Assembly: GCA_000507305.1 (NCBI GenBank)
Contig: DF239923.1
Span: 8,849-72,848, forward strand
From: Breviolum minutum Mf 1.05b.01
Lineage: Eukaryota; Sar; Dinophyceae; Suessiales; Symbiodiniaceae
Direction: 5' to 3'
DNA: 64,000 bases
Part shown: piece by piece, positions 46,001 through 54,579 of the stretch
Numbering within the stretch: position 1 is the stretch's first letter
Layout: the number at the start of each line of letters is the position of its first letter
Notes under the pieces: model-generated
The model's database searches: none
What the model saw: the letters and a program-made list of their open reading frames with translations, nothing else
What the model was told of the DNA's origin: nothing
Translations under genes and position numbers: made by a program

Positions 46001-47527
46001 CTCTTGAGTGTCCCACTTTGGACCTCCTCTGGACAGGCCTTTAGATCAGCCTTCTACCGCCTTTGCAAACAATTTGACGTGGTGCATCTTAATTTTCGTG
46101 GATATTCACTGCGTCGTGGGGGCGCCACGGCATACTTCCAAGCCTGCGGGTCCATGGATGGAAAGAACACTCCTCCGCGGGAGGTGGGCCTCAAGCGCAG
46201 TCGCACGGATTTATTTATGCGACGCCTTGTCGCAACTTCCGAAGTTGAAAGGAACCGCTAAGACCAAGTCCATGATGAAACAGTTCCTTCCTATTCTTCA
46301 ACCTGGGCGCTGACCCAGGTCGAGTCGCTCTGCGAGGAATCGTGGAAAGGATCTGAGTGAGCTCAGAAATGTTCTTTTTGAATTCAAAAGTGACTCACCG
46401 TAAGCTCTGCCACATGAGCTGGGTGATGTGATGCTGTAAAGCAGAAGCCCTGCCATATGGGCATGTATTGCAAAAACTTGGGTGCACAGAGTGCACATAA
46501 AGACCTTCACTGCACGGCCAAAAATGGGCATGCATGAAACGAATCCAACTTTTATTGTATCTTTCAAAGTTGTTCATCCTTTTTGCTTGCTTTTCCCTCA
46601 GTACTTTTTGCACATTGAGTTCCATGATCCATTTGTTTTACACGAATGGTGAATTGCCTGATACACTGTTTACCGTTACTGCAACGACTTCGTTGCAGTT
46701 CCCCTTTGAGGCGTTTGCTTTGGTGTCCTCAGCGTTTGTCCACCTGGAGTTTATGTGCCTTTGGCTGAATGGAGGCGAACCGCTGATTGCGCATGCATGT
46801 GAAAAAGGGGAAGCTTAAGATGTTTCAATTTTGATGTTTTTTTTGAAACTCAGGCACACAAGATGCGGCCCAATAGATGTTGTTTCTTTTGATCACGAAT
46901 TTATGATAATACCGTAGTACCTACTCTATTACTCTAATATGATCATGTTATCGAACTTGTTGTCCAATGACTCCTTGTGATTGCAGTTTCATTTGCTGAG
47001 GCAGCCCCGTACAGTCCAATAGAAAACACCCATGTATTAACGATTGCTGGTCAGTCCTTCATTGAGGTAAGAATGAATCGACCAAAAGACGGGAAAGATT
47101 GACAATCCAAAGATACATACACCCTTACAATTTGATATAGAACCTAGAATATGGACATATTTTTTTGGGGAAGAGATAAATTACTTGGTTACTGTAATCA
47201 CTTATGTCGAAACTGGTTTACAACCACAAAAAAATCATAACCTCACCCGACCTTGAGTGTTCAGTAGGGTTATCCTTCCGTGTTAAGATGACAAACCAAA
47301 TCATCTTAATGAAGTCTCCTGGTTCACCCATCCGTTCCTTTCCCAGTTGGACCCAGGTGTGTATGAATGGCAGAGCGCATCCCTGGACTTCCGTTTTCCG
47401 CAATATGGAGACGGGAGCTACGTGGTTTTTTAATAGAGTCGTCCTTGTTGTGGAGCGCGCCGATTTGTTTCAAAGCCAAGTGAAGCTATTATTATTCAAA
47501 GCAAAGCAAATGAATGATCCTAAATGA
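37018..47527 (+). CDS. Short-type L-asparaginase-family gene, interrupted in an intron by a retrotransposon; N-terminal exon missing
   Basis: Family members hydrolyse L-asparagine to aspartate and ammonia. Exons in order: 37018-37061 (FTWKVEQICAKDSQ), 37567-37611 (EITEEDRQKLLQHCE), 37940-38030 (AKDFKHIVITHGTDTLIETA..KYLG), 38504-38590 (KHICLTGAMRPERFVDTDAH..FNLG), 46711-46754 (VCFGVLSVCPPGVY) and 47357-47527 (VCMNGRAHPWTSVFRNMETG..ATWFF, stop at 47525-47527). The order and spacing match the single-domain asparaginases of about 160 residues, with DSxxITxEDR, HGTDT (second catalytic Thr and its Asp), LTGAMRP, PPGVY, MNGR and ETG. Phases agree if introns 1, 3 and 4 start with GA. Exon 5 is short and the least secure. 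The exon with the first catalytic Thr is not found. The tail after ETG differs from the usual GRFE ending and runs about 35 extra residues, so the true end may differ. Confidence 0.8.
39016..39807 (+). CDS. Retrotransposon ORF1: Cys-rich, Lys/Glu-rich protein
   Basis: The start is placed at the ATG giving MGDRCNKCKVSF; the frame itself is open from 38899. The first 30 residues hold CxxC and, after GGDTW, a second CxxC, a zinc-ribbon-like pair. The middle is acidic and the second half is a long run of Lys, Arg, Glu and Asp (KKDHKEKDRRRREEKKDKEK). Such a protein probably binds nucleic acid and may act with the Gag-like protein. The next ORF starts 7 bp after its stop. No enzyme motif is seen. 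Confidence 0.7.
   Translation: MGDRCNKCKVSFRVGGDTWCTGCAAWETIGLELCNSWSGPGGLRRIAEDIVLSAARQVRALRAVGAGSSRAPAAGASSGVKAEEEEEKQEKPSPAAAIGGLAAKHKVSQPQSESEEYTYTEEEVEEDEEPKQEAKESKEIDKRPTLPRRSREGDNKRPLEVTPRPEPIRKVKEELRDDSRRREKDKKDHKEKDRRRREEKKDKEKKERKSEKDQKTGSSKRRRKRGGRKHQRLSTLAEDPFRPHHRKLSDQGLEGRQRLDIEL
39815..41717 (+). pseudogene. Retrotransposon Gag-like protein, one frameshift
   Basis: The frame begins MAGEGTEAEKLRFGEEIRIG and continues through a conserved-looking region (DPKWVQFLPEVGQ, ENPCPGVASKVAGHV, KAWGRMVIKEYVEKR) into a Lys-rich linker. At about 40558-40573, inside an AT-rich run, the sensible reading moves to another frame, which carries on as IDVDSLPEPEEPEAFWPFAE, an SSGSSEEDSSEDGSSSS tract, a helical stretch (MKELHYLSICIDELRSGKLG), and a Gly/Lys-rich basic tail ending in KKGDK and a stop. 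The basic Gly-rich tail would suit RNA packaging. Whether the shift is a mutation or programmed cannot be told from one copy. Confidence 0.65.
41743..43658 (+). pseudogene. Retrotransposon reverse transcriptase, frameshifted
   Basis: An N-terminal part in one frame (FEFVANLAEVGSDLATLGCA..LRKLWAALEDCSLEV) passes near 42205-42230 into a second frame that runs unbroken to 43658. The RT palm is clear: LRLIMNLIPSNSVMRQL (fingers); motif A AQSDMTAAFYLF at about 42870-42900; motif B VLPMGWTSAVAV at 43010-43040; motif C IYLDNFFAG at 43185-43210. Motif C has Asn where the second catalytic Asp of YxDD is usual. At about 43640-43665 the reading moves once more, into the RNase H/methyltransferase frame. 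A 60-75 bp imperfect duplication lies in the leader at 41749-41875. Confidence 0.8.
43616..45367 (+). CDS. C5 cytosine DNA methyltransferase embedded in the retroelement RNase H
   Basis: One open frame of about 580 codons. It starts with the first RNase H strand, TCSDASNKGGAV (Asp codon at 43679). It then enters a C5 methyltransferase: motif I LSLFNGIGG (43805-43831); motif II Glu in VSCEIEAAAIRV; motif IV AGFPCVDLSS with the catalytic Cys (about 44025-44050); motif VI VENVAS (about 44174); motif VIII ISRPRLCW (about 44276); and a motif X-like GDSFSI (about 44743). After it the RNase H resumes: HINGLEMRAILLALQWR with the Glu at 45119, LHLTDSYVCMS with an Asp at 45200, and ENPTDSASR with the last Asp at 45347. 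All expected key residues are present. The enzyme would methylate cytosine in DNA, perhaps that of the element itself. Confidence 0.9.
   Translation: MSFISHVPGPGSDVSEVVTCSDASNKGGAVGSASELSEEGCDFSVSQMNLVDNGPLKAENTMVLSLFNGIGGAFRCYDIIGVEPGVLVSCEIEAAAIRVVSRRWPQAIQIGDIKNINESMVRGWLFQFPGLLAIHLWAGFPCVDLSSVKFGRKNLRGSESSLFFEILRVLRLIRSIFGTTFEIVFFVENVASMDLSAVQEISEHLGCRPYRVQCSQAVPISRPRLCWSNVRRKNLPGIKVIEREYYTEIIAEAEYPFVSQWLRDGCYWRGQTQQLGIFPTNMKSIRRTGPPPMPAGISRCDEDTLSRWRSDKFRYPPYQYKPEYIIYTEAGKWRLIDSSERELLHGYGWEHTSLCWSASKIKQDLEGYESTRCSEIGDSFSIYSFCIFAWMSFFDLLPRVDYQHLCNRMGLAPGYCTNIAMSCPLQRKLAYGTAPIIYHPTSTLTRILLSKVNHTGSDIRVSTGAVMCPKAYPRQSGAADWWKWKAVFSCRWTRPEHINGLEMRAILLALQWRVSHLKEVNVRVLHLTDSYVCMSIISKGRTSSDLLLATLRRIAALCFSFGIYPILLHVESSENPTDSASRQ
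45371..46313 (+). pseudogene. Tyrosine recombinase of the retrotransposon, disrupted by a 4-bp duplication
   Basis: The frame starts four bases after the methyltransferase-RNase H stop with MGRYFAGPQGRAARRRL. An N-terminal core-binding half (TKQTQSRYYDAVRRLFPVV) is followed by the catalytic half: first Arg in CLRTGEIL (45818-45820), then GYSLRRGGATAYF with the second Arg (about 46111-46116). At 46155-46162 the bases TGGATGGA form a tandem 4-bp duplication. Past it the frame ends in unrelated residues, while the next frame holds LLRGRWASSAVARIYLCDAL, the usual last box with the catalytic Tyr at 46212-46214, and runs to 46313. The enzyme, which would integrate the circular DNA intermediate, is therefore probably inactive in this copy. 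Confidence 0.88.
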
Positions 47528-49061
47528 TCCAAATTATAAACAAAGACAGGGATGATGAAATTTTTGAAGATTCAAACCTCAATTTTTGGAATTGTTGTTG
47601 TGGTTACGATGTGACTAATGTCCATGCATGCATCATGTTTCACATTCATGGTGTCGTGTCATGTGGTGACACCTCAAGTCTTGGTGTATCTTGTTGGGAA
47701 GTCGTTCTGTTTTGGCGTAGTGATTCTGTTTCTGTCCAGGTAAACATGTCATTGAAGAGACCGGCGCCGACATGCATCTACATATACCCTAGTTTGCGTG
47801 GATGAATGAAGATGTTTCAAATATCATGTGTGTGTGGAACTTTTTGTGCGTGAAACCTCGTGAATATATGTGTATATATATACACACATTGATATTCACA
47901 ATTATTCATGAAATGGACATACATACATCATATGTATATTTAAGTACAAATACGTACATGTATGTATATGTATCCACATGTATCCGTTAACAATGTGTGT
48001 GTGTGCGCATATGTTTGTAGTTTTGACTGTCAAACAAAACGCGGCGAGATTGGACACCCTTGCACCAAGGTTTTTGTCTCGTGATGCATGGCGTGTTGAC
48101 CAAAGAGGCAGTTGCAGGGCAAAAAAATCCCAGCAGGTTATGCTGTAACCAAGTTTAGTGAAAGACATTTGAAATAAAACTGTTGGTGGTATCACTTTAA
48201 CATGTTGAAGTTGTAAAATTAATGATGTCTCTGATGTTTTGGTTTGATTACATGTAAACACTTATATCGGACAAGTATTTCCCAATAGTTGTTCCATTAC
48301 ATTTGCTAGCATGTGTCATGTCTCGCAAGATTTAGATACTTTGCATCTGAACTTTTGCAAATGAGAAGAAAGGCAGGTCTACAGTCCAAAGTGATGTGAC
48401 GAGAAACTTATGTCGCACTGCATGATGCTGCATGGCGAAGGATCTACGCCATGGTGGAAAGGATCTACGCGGAAGGAACAAAAAAAGGATGCCAATGAAA
48501 CGCTTTTTGGGAAGAAACAGGCTGTCCAAGTTTTGTCTACACTTGCTTGCAATATATAATATTCTATAATATATCACGAATGAGTGGTAGCGGTATGTTA
48601 TAACAGGATTGATTTGAATTAGGAATATGCAGTGTCGACTAGAGGAGATGCACGGAGGGACACGATTAAGCAAAGCAGATTGAACTACAAAGATACTTCC
48701 ATCTCCGAGCGTGGGTATGGTCTATGGTCCATGCTTGATGTTTTGATGTTTTTGTAGCTTCTGCCGGGTTTGAAACATGTGCATACATAATCATATCATA
48801 GATATCATGCATTATACAATCATTTGATACAAGAGACGAACAATTGGTTCATGTGGAAGCTGTATGGTTTCAGAGCGAAACTTGAAAATTTGATGTTTAC
48901 TGATGCTCATCACTGTCTGCGACTTGCATGAATAGATGTCAACTACACGTCTTTGAACACTCCAAAAATAGCATGTTTATCCCACTTTGAGAGACATTAT
49001 GTTAATTGCCCATTTCTCATAATATGATTATTCTAAACTACGACGTGGATGTATTTTGCAC

Positions 49062-49178
49062 TACTGTTGATCGAAGAAATCCTGCACCACCTGGGATGTA
49101 TAGAATCTTGATGAATCTTGTAAATCGTGGGGTAAACTACATGTCAACTGGTTAGCTGGATTTCTTCCATCAACAGTA
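49062..49178. repeat. Foldback repeat family A, copy 7
   Basis: TA then CTGTTGATCGAAGAAATCCT; right end GGATTTCTTCCATCAACAG then TA. Core in reverse orientation like copy 6. Confidence 0.92.
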
Positions 49179-50208
49179 CGGAAACACACGAATCATAAGC
49201 AACGTCGTCCAGCAAGGCATTGGACTTTCCATTGAGGTTTGAAACTGAGAGCGATCGTGGTCGACCATCAAGTGGAACTGTTTGGACAGTACCAGGGGTC
49301 ATAAAATGGGACCATTTTGAGGGAATCAAAACAATACAAATCCAGGGCAATGTTTGAAGGGATTTCCCGAAAATAACAATGCATTCTTTGGGTTGGTAAT
49401 ATAATGACCTTTGAATACTTTACACTTGATTGTTGTTTTTGGCATCCGGCTGATGGAAGGCGCCCTTGGAAGGGCTGTATCAGGGATACCCTGTTTATTT
49501 GATAGGTAGCTTGGTGATACTTCATTTTAACATGTAGGAAACAAACAAATCCTGTTGATAGTAGGAATTGATGTGGTGAATGCTGTACTTCGTTTTTCTG
49601 GTTGTGATCTGTGTTTGCACCTAATTGCCAATATAATTTCAAACAAATCACTATTAGGTCAAAAGAAACATAGTCCTTGTTCTTCAGTTTCAAATGGGTG
49701 TTGACACCAGCTAGAGCAAGTTATTTAACATCTTCCTGCGTTCTCCTTCTTCCATGTCCGTTGGTAACATTCCTGACAGAGAACCCAAATCCTCGCCACC
49801 ACTTTACACCTTTGGCAATGTTCCCTTCAACGTAGTAACTTAGTAGCAGATAAAATGGAGGTCTATAGGCAACATCTACACAGGCATGATTGTGATCATC
49901 TCGCTGGTCATTTTGAAGAGATGGGTGAAGATTGGAAATTACTGTAATTTCTTGTATGGAAATCTTTTAGGGACTTCAAACCAGCTTGGTATCGCGGCAT
50001 TTGGATTTGTATCCTCATCATATGTCACTTGGCACGATGACAAACAAAACTTAGGCTGAGCATGTGGTCGCGACTACAAAGTTGTGCAAAGCAGTAATCT
50101 AATCCAGTATAGATATATTATATTGCATGACACTACTGAGTACTGTAATAACAATTAGTTCATCGAAACTCCTTCACCAAAACTCAACAAAAAATCACAC
50201 GATACTAT

Positions 50209-50312
50209 ATGGGTGTTTTCGAAAATAGTGGTACCCCCAAATCATCCATTTTAATAGGGTTTTCCCAAAAAACCATCCATTTTGGGGTACCACTATTTTT
50301 GGAAACACCCAT
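50209..50312. repeat. Foldback repeat family D, copy 1
   Basis: Left end GGGTGTTTTCGAAAATAGTG with GTACCCC; right end GGGGTACCACTATTTTTGG with AAACACCC. The arms pair over about 28 bp. Confidence 0.92.
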
Positions 50313-52502
50313 ATTCCCCCTGGAATTTTGATCCTGTAAAATAGATACCGAGGCACACGCCAATTCTGCTTCCTCCATGCAATCCTTCGTCAAAGTTCAT
50401 GGCGAGGAGCGACCGGAAATGCATTGGTTTTCACACATACAAACGTACATGTTGTGCAATTTGTATACCTAGTACTTGTGAACAGACTCTAAGTAAAGAT
50501 GATGTGTAGCAATGTTCGCATATACCATATGGTTTATGTATGTGTTTTGGCATGACATTACAAAAGTCATACCTACATTTATATACACATCTAATGTTGT
50601 TGCATTACATTGTTTTTTTGATTGAAGGGCTTTCTTAGATGCACAATCCCATGCCCTGCTGAATTGCAAGGAGTTGGAAGTGCTCTCAGCCTCTTGGATT
50701 CCTGGGAGTTTGGTGAATGGACACACCCTGTGCAACTTCAGTAGGTTGACTCTACTACCAAGGTTGTGGTAGCAAGGGAGAACAATAACTCGGAATAGTA
50801 ATACTTTAAAGGTCAAAGTCAATGGCATAAACTGTTCAAAAAGATAGCGGCCGGGCTAGGCCCGGGTCCACTGGAGTCCGCTGACAGTTGATGGATCAAA
50901 TCTTGATACCAGTGGATGGTGCAAGGTGGTATGTGTGGAGGTGTAGTGATATTTGATATAATATACTTGATCCTATTTCGTGGTATGTTGTTTGGAAGAT
51001 TTACACCAAGTTGGGAAGGAAGTGGAAAAGAGCACTCTATTTGTGAAATGTATAAGTTAATATCCATACAAGTGGATGATGTGCCGTTTGCTTTTCAGAA
51101 AAAGCTTTGATTGGCCTCAACAGATAGTATCTCTGCCTCCTTTCAAGGTCACTTCCAAACCCTTATGAAGCCTTTCAGATTTCATGATGTCACTGAGAAA
51201 CAGGGCTCAAATTTCGACGATTTGGTTATCATCATGAAGTTTACGAAGTTGTTTCGAATGCTCAAGGTTGTCTCAACGTTCTGCTATGCAGAGCTGGGGT
51301 TGTTGGATGTTGACGAGATAACATTTCAGAATCACAAAGATCTGGGGATATTGACTTGCGCCGAGGTCATCCCCCCAAATGATGGGTTTAGTAAGGAAAT
51401 CCCTCCAAAAAATGTCCTTCATTGTTCTTGTTTACGAATTATATGTAGTTATGTAGTTTGCTCAGAAAGATCACTTGTTTAGCAAACAAATCAATGTTCG
51501 CTCTTGGAAGGTCATGGAAGATGTCCCTCGCCTTCGCGTGGGGTTGGGTTGACTCAGAGATCACAAGTTTGGTGTTTTTGGTGTCGTTTGGTGACGCTTG
51601 GAGCTGAAATGACATATATTTGCAAACAAAAATAGCTGCAATGGTGGGTTGGTTGAGATGTTTTTTCCCGGTTGCAACAATCACAAGAGGGTTTTTTATT
51701 ATATACACCTCGATTGGACACATAATATGGATGCGGATATAGAGTATATACTGATGTAGTATATTTTGTGTACACAGTAGGATTTGACACAGCAGGCCCA
51801 TTGATCTGAAAGCCACTCAATGGCAAGCGGATATAAAACCAAATTGTTTTGGCACCTCTTCTCAAAAGAGGCAGGTTGAGACTAGTTGAGACTTTTAACG
51901 ATTAATCCCTTAAGAGTACTTCATATGTGAAGTGTATGCAATTTCGTTTCATGCTTTTTCCTTTTGTTGGATGTTGGTTGAAGAGTCACCATAACAACTC
52001 AGATTGTAATGCCCAATACAACCAGGCAAAGGGTCATGCTGACTTTTCCCAGGCCTCCTGCGGCATACATCAACACCACCCTAGGCACCACAGAGGGAGG
52101 AGATGGCGGACGTCAGGTGGCCTGCACACAACCGGAAACACATTGGGAGACAAGGCCCAGGCCCAGGCGGAAAGAAATAAAGCTATGGATTCGTGTAGGT
52201 TATGGCTTCCAGGTACTGTTGTTCTTGTTTCGAACATCCTTATTTCATGGAATATAATTTGGGGACCATTTGGAAATCCATTTGTCACAACTTATTGCAT
52301 TTAGTTTGGTTTTTATGCATCCAAGTTGTTGACATACCAAAGCATGAATATTGATTTTAGTCTACGCAGACAGATAGCTATTCGTTGTGAAAAGGTGCAT
52401 TCTTGTTACACTATCATCTCCATATCAACATGCCCGCATTATTGCTTCCTGTATTTGCGTGTTTGTTTATCCGCAAAAAAGGATTTTCTATACATTGTAC
52501 AT

Positions 52503-52618
52503 GTGGGTGTTTCCAAAAATAGGGGTACCCCAAAATGGCTGGTTTATAATTTATAATGAAACACCCTATTAAAAAGGGAGATGATTTGGGGGTACCACTA
52601 TTTTTGGAAACGCCCATG
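52503..52618. repeat. Foldback repeat family D, copy 2
   Basis: Left end GTGGGTGTTTCCAAAAATAG with GGGTACCCC; right end GGGGGTACCACTATTTTTGG with AAACGCCCAT. Confidence 0.92.
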
Positions 52619-52649
52619 TGTTCGTACTGCAAATGCCATGACCGTAAAG

Positions 52650-52728
52650 GTGTCTATTCTGGACCTGGTGCCTGTGACGCTGTTGGCAAGCTTTCTCCAG
52701 GAGATGAGGCCTGAGCTGGATGAGTGAT
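52650..52728 (+). CDS. Candidate terminal exon, unassigned
   Basis: A frame reads MTVKVSILDLVPVTLLASFL..QEMRPELDE to a TGA at 52726-52728. A competing frame (KCHDRKGVYSGPGACDAV) is also open, so the call is weak. The exon follows family D copy 2 directly. Confidence 0.35.
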
Positions 52729-52765
52729 GAGTGTCAAAACCGTATTGCGAAGGAATTCACAAAAC

Positions 52766-52852
52766 CATAGGATCCATGTATCCTATACTATACATTTACC
52801 ATACATGTTGGCCAAATTGTAGGTAAATATACCATAAATGGATCCTATTGGC
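52766..52852. repeat. Foldback repeat family E, copy 2
   Basis: ATAGGATCCATGTATCC at the left, ATACCATAAATGGATCCTAT at the right, with ATTTACCATACA and TGTAGGTAAATATACC between. Confidence 0.85.
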
Positions 52853-53650
52853 AATGAAAGGGGTTCAATATGCATGCGGCATTTGTTTGGGGTTTTGTTT
52901 TCTCAATGTTAGAATTTTGTTTCATCCTTCAAGTGCATCGAGATTACTTTAGTAGGCTCACAGGGGCTTCCCAATTCTTATTGATTGTCACAGGTGGGAG
53001 AGGATTTTGGTCCTTTTGTTGAGTGACTTATGTTGGGAGATGATAATCATAATCACAATATGGAATGTGGTGCTGAATTGGTAGTTGATGTGCAATTGGA
53101 ATCACAGGTTTGTACTAGTGATGATAGGATGTTGTGTAGTACCCAGTGTGTTTGTTGTGCTCTATCAGTTGTATCTTAAGACATTACTGAGGGACATAGC
53201 CTCAACTCTTTGTAAAATAATGAAACCGATGGTTTTGGTCACTACCAATTTGCATCTACACCAACGGTGCCGCTGTGCCATCGTGTTTCAGGTACATGCA
53301 TGCGAGGGAACTATCTTAGACGTCTGACAGTGTTTGACAATTTGCTTGTTTTGGATTGATTTCATGCTTGATGTTTCCAGTACTAAGTGCTTGATTTTGC
53401 TCTGAAACTATACACATTTGTTGTTGGTACAAAAATTATACGTACTCTAATTGCCTATACTGACAATGGAAGAACAATACCTACTTCTGCCCAGGGATAA
53501 TTCATGAATACGGTAAAGTATAAGTCTGGTTTACTGTGTTTTTCAACATATGACTTCGAAAAGACTTGGGGGACAGTAGGTCGAGATATGCCGACTTGAT
53601 TTTTCAGGATGAAATCTATGACATAATAGTAACAGCCACATTATACTACA

Positions 53651-53770
53651 TACTTCCCCGAAATCTAACATCGATACCCAAAAAATGACGCCACATTTTG
53701 AAGCCGGAGATACAGTTTCCAAGGCCCACCATTTTTTGGGTATTTGCGTTGGTTTTTCGGGGGGTGGTAC
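53651..53770. repeat. Foldback repeat, family C-like
   Basis: Left arm TACTTCCCCGAAATCTAACA with GATACCCAAAAAATG; right arm CATTTTTTGGGTATTTGCG with TTTTTCGGGGGGTGGTA. Confidence 0.75.
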
Positions 53771-53889
53771 TTTACTTGAATCCCATGGGGACCTTGGTGG
53801 GATCGGACCTCAGGTAATGGCTGGGATCGGACCTCGACGTGGCCGTTGGATTAAGTGGGATGGCCAAGGTTTTTGGTGCATATCCCAGA

Positions 53890-53975
53890 TGCTCCATGTA
53901 TGGAACGCTTACCTACATTTGCTTAGTTGTTATATGGCAAATGTAGGAAAATATACCATACATGGATGGTATGGG
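53890..53975. repeat. Foldback repeat family E, copy 3
   Basis: ATGCTCCATGTATGGAACGC and TTACCTACATTTGC pair with GCAAATGTAGGAAAATATAC and CATACATGGAT. Confidence 0.75.
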
Positions 53976-54122
53976 ATATGTTATTTGGGAAAACAATTTT
54001 TGCAAAAGTCACTGGATTTTTTTGTTAAAGACTATGTATATGATTGTCTATATAGCAATGTTGGATTGGAAATTATAGTGCCTAATTAATTATATATTTC
54101 TATGATGGATTGGTGCCGACAT

Positions 54123-54236
54123 ACTGTTGATGCAAGAAATCTTGCACCACCTGGGATGTATAAAGCCTTGTAAATAAAGGGATTAACATGGATCAACTAC
54201 ATAGCAACTGGTGAGTATGTTTTTCCATCAGTATGT
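54123..54236. repeat. Foldback repeat family A, copy 8
   Basis: TA then CTGTTGATGCAAGAAATCTT; the right end is shortened to TTTTTCCATCAG then TA. Core in reverse orientation. Confidence 0.85.
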
Positions 54237-54462
54237 ATTGTTCGGATTATTTCAGTATCCAAGCTGGTTGGCCATTGGGGCCATTGGCACATCACGTTGC
54301 AACATGACCAAACAGCAGCAATATTTGGTCAAAGTTACCTGCTCAAATGTGTTTTCTTCAATGATTTTGTTTGATTTGCTATTGAATACCTTTTTGCAAT
54401 ATTCACGTATGATAATAAACAATAGCATATTATAGATACCAACCCTCTTCAAAGTAATGCAG

Positions 54463-54579
54463 GACTTGACTGCAAGGAACATGACACCAACCAACTTCGT
54501 TTTGGAGAGGATAGTGATTGGCGATTTAATCAACGTCACCGGACCACGGACTTCATCCAAGGATTACCTATCCTGTTGA
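54463..54579 (+). CDS. Candidate terminal exon, unassigned
   Basis: After the acceptor AATGCAG, 38 codons read DLTARNMTPTNFVLERIVIG..DLINVTGPRTSSKDYLSC to TGA. A second + frame is also open here, so the frame is not certain. Family not recognised. Confidence 0.4.
   Translation, partial: DLTARNMTPTNFVLERIVIGDLINVTGPRTSSKDYLSC

Larger units (their letters stand above)
38890..46320 (+). mobile_element. DIRS-like tyrosine-recombinase retrotransposon carrying a cytosine DNA methyltransferase
   Basis: Six coding blocks follow in one orientation: Cys-rich ORF1, Gag-like protein, reverse transcriptase, C5 methyltransferase within RNase H, and tyrosine recombinase. The pairing of RT/RNase H with a tyrosine recombinase and the lack of an aspartic protease or DDE integrase point to the DIRS group. 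Its GC-richer, intron-free coding block contrasts with the AT-rich surroundings. It lies inside an intron of the asparaginase gene (38591-46710), same strand. Terminal repeats typical of DIRS elements could not be identified by eye, so the ends are approximate. Four frame changes mark it as a probably defective copy. Confidence 0.88.
47528..52650 (+). other. Gene-poor stretch with weak exon candidates
   Basis: No gene can be named. Open + strand pieces after AG acceptors include about 50637-50770 (two frames open, one with ELQGVGSALSLLDSWEFG), 51102-51148 (SFDWPQQIVSLPPFK before GTCACT) and about 52050-52216 (INTTLGTTEGGDGGRQVACT before GTACTG). The minus strand is open over several of them. 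Foldback families A and D occur here. Confidence 0.3.

Noticed and set aside
46990-47072. Open + strand stretch SFAEAAPYSPIENTHVLTIA before a GTAAGA donor
   Set aside because: It lies between asparaginase exons 5 and 6, which already join in phase, and has no family match; an alternative or chance exon, not reported as coding.
47349-47434. Protein-like frame LDPGVYEWQSASLDFRFPQY ending in a stop
   Set aside because: It overlaps asparaginase exon 6; the MNGR and ETG motifs are in another frame, so this is a shadow. It also warns that protein-like frames alone are weak evidence here.
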